Shown here piece after piece: positions 63,764 through 64,000 of a DNA stretch of 64,000 nt. The number at the start of each line of letters is the position of its first letter. The stretch's first letter is position 1. Below the pieces are notes generated by a model that had not been told where the DNA came from, searched no databases, and saw only the letters and a program-made list of their open reading frames with translations. This DNA comes from Antennarius striatus (Eukaryota > Chordata > Actinopteri > Lophiiformes > Antennariidae): positions 17,716,001 through 17,780,000 of the forward strand of contig NC_090780.1 in NCBI RefSeq assembly GCF_040054535.1, written 5' to 3'. The position numbers and the translations under genes were made by a program.

Positions 63764-64000
63764 GTGAGTTCACTTTTCATCAGAGCCAAGATCAGAATAT
63801 AGACTTAAGAGTAGAGACTGATATTGTTACTTTCAGATATTGGCGTATCACAGATGTAGCAGTGTGTCTGTATTGGCATGTGTTCGAGATAGGAATATCG
63901 AGGGAAATTACTGTTCAAAAATGGGTCTAACCATTAGAGTAATGAGTTGAATAGTAACTCAGTAGGGCTATTTTATGATTAACAAGTTGTCTTTGTGGTC

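Overview
This window comes from a teleost (ray-finned fish) nuclear genome. The evidence is vertebrate split genes with GT/AG introns, fish-type mobile DNA (a Rex3 retroelement with its GATG tail, several hAT elements, a tRNA-related SINE piece, an RTE/ENDD-like LINE family) and long CA/TG, GATA and TA microsatellites. No bacterial, viral or CRISPR features were seen.

Layout. 1-25.1 kb: the 3' eight coding exons of dlgap4 (plus strand; the 5' part lies off the left edge), with large repeat-filled introns. 25.1-28.4 kb: intergenic. 28.4-35.4 kb: a TGIF-family TALE homeobox gene (plus; called tgif2), with a CCAAT/GC-box promoter, three coding exons and a 2.6 kb 3' UTR. 36.7-37.9 kb: myl9, smooth-muscle/non-muscle myosin regulatory light chain (minus). 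38-43 kb: microsatellite-rich spacer with a local duplication, a CTCF-like site and a 107-bp tandem duplication. 43.2-52.5 kb: lpin3, a phosphatidate phosphatase of the lipin family (plus, 19 coding exons, 1031 aa predicted). 53.9-56.9 kb: a RING/coiled-coil/B30.2 E3 ligase gene without a B-box (plus, one coding exon). 57-60 kb: Rex3 and LINE fragments. 60.4-63.8 kb: the first seven coding exons of tpra1 (plus; continues past the right edge).

The genes do not form a pathway. dlgap4 encodes a postsynaptic scaffold, tgif2 a TGF-beta/retinoid transcriptional co-repressor, myl9 a contractile regulator, lpin3 a lipid enzyme and co-regulator, the RING gene a probable ubiquitin ligase and tpra1 a seven-pass membrane protein. 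Their order is nevertheless informative: dlgap-tgif-myl9/12-lpin is the order of the paralogous human 18p11 block, while the proteins are mostly of the chromosome 20 type (DLGAP4, MYL9, LPIN3).

I found no convincing new molecular system. The best leads are the hybrid TGIF protein (CtBP motif plus a long Ser/Pro tail), an enlarged lpin3 exon, a possible recursive-splice junction in myl9, a perfect 16-bp hairpin in the lpin3 3' region, a fold-back LINE copy, and duplicated non-coding blocks near myl9 and lpin3. Exon boundaries were derived by hand from reading frame, splice consensus and family knowledge; UTRs, first exons and promoters are less certain.
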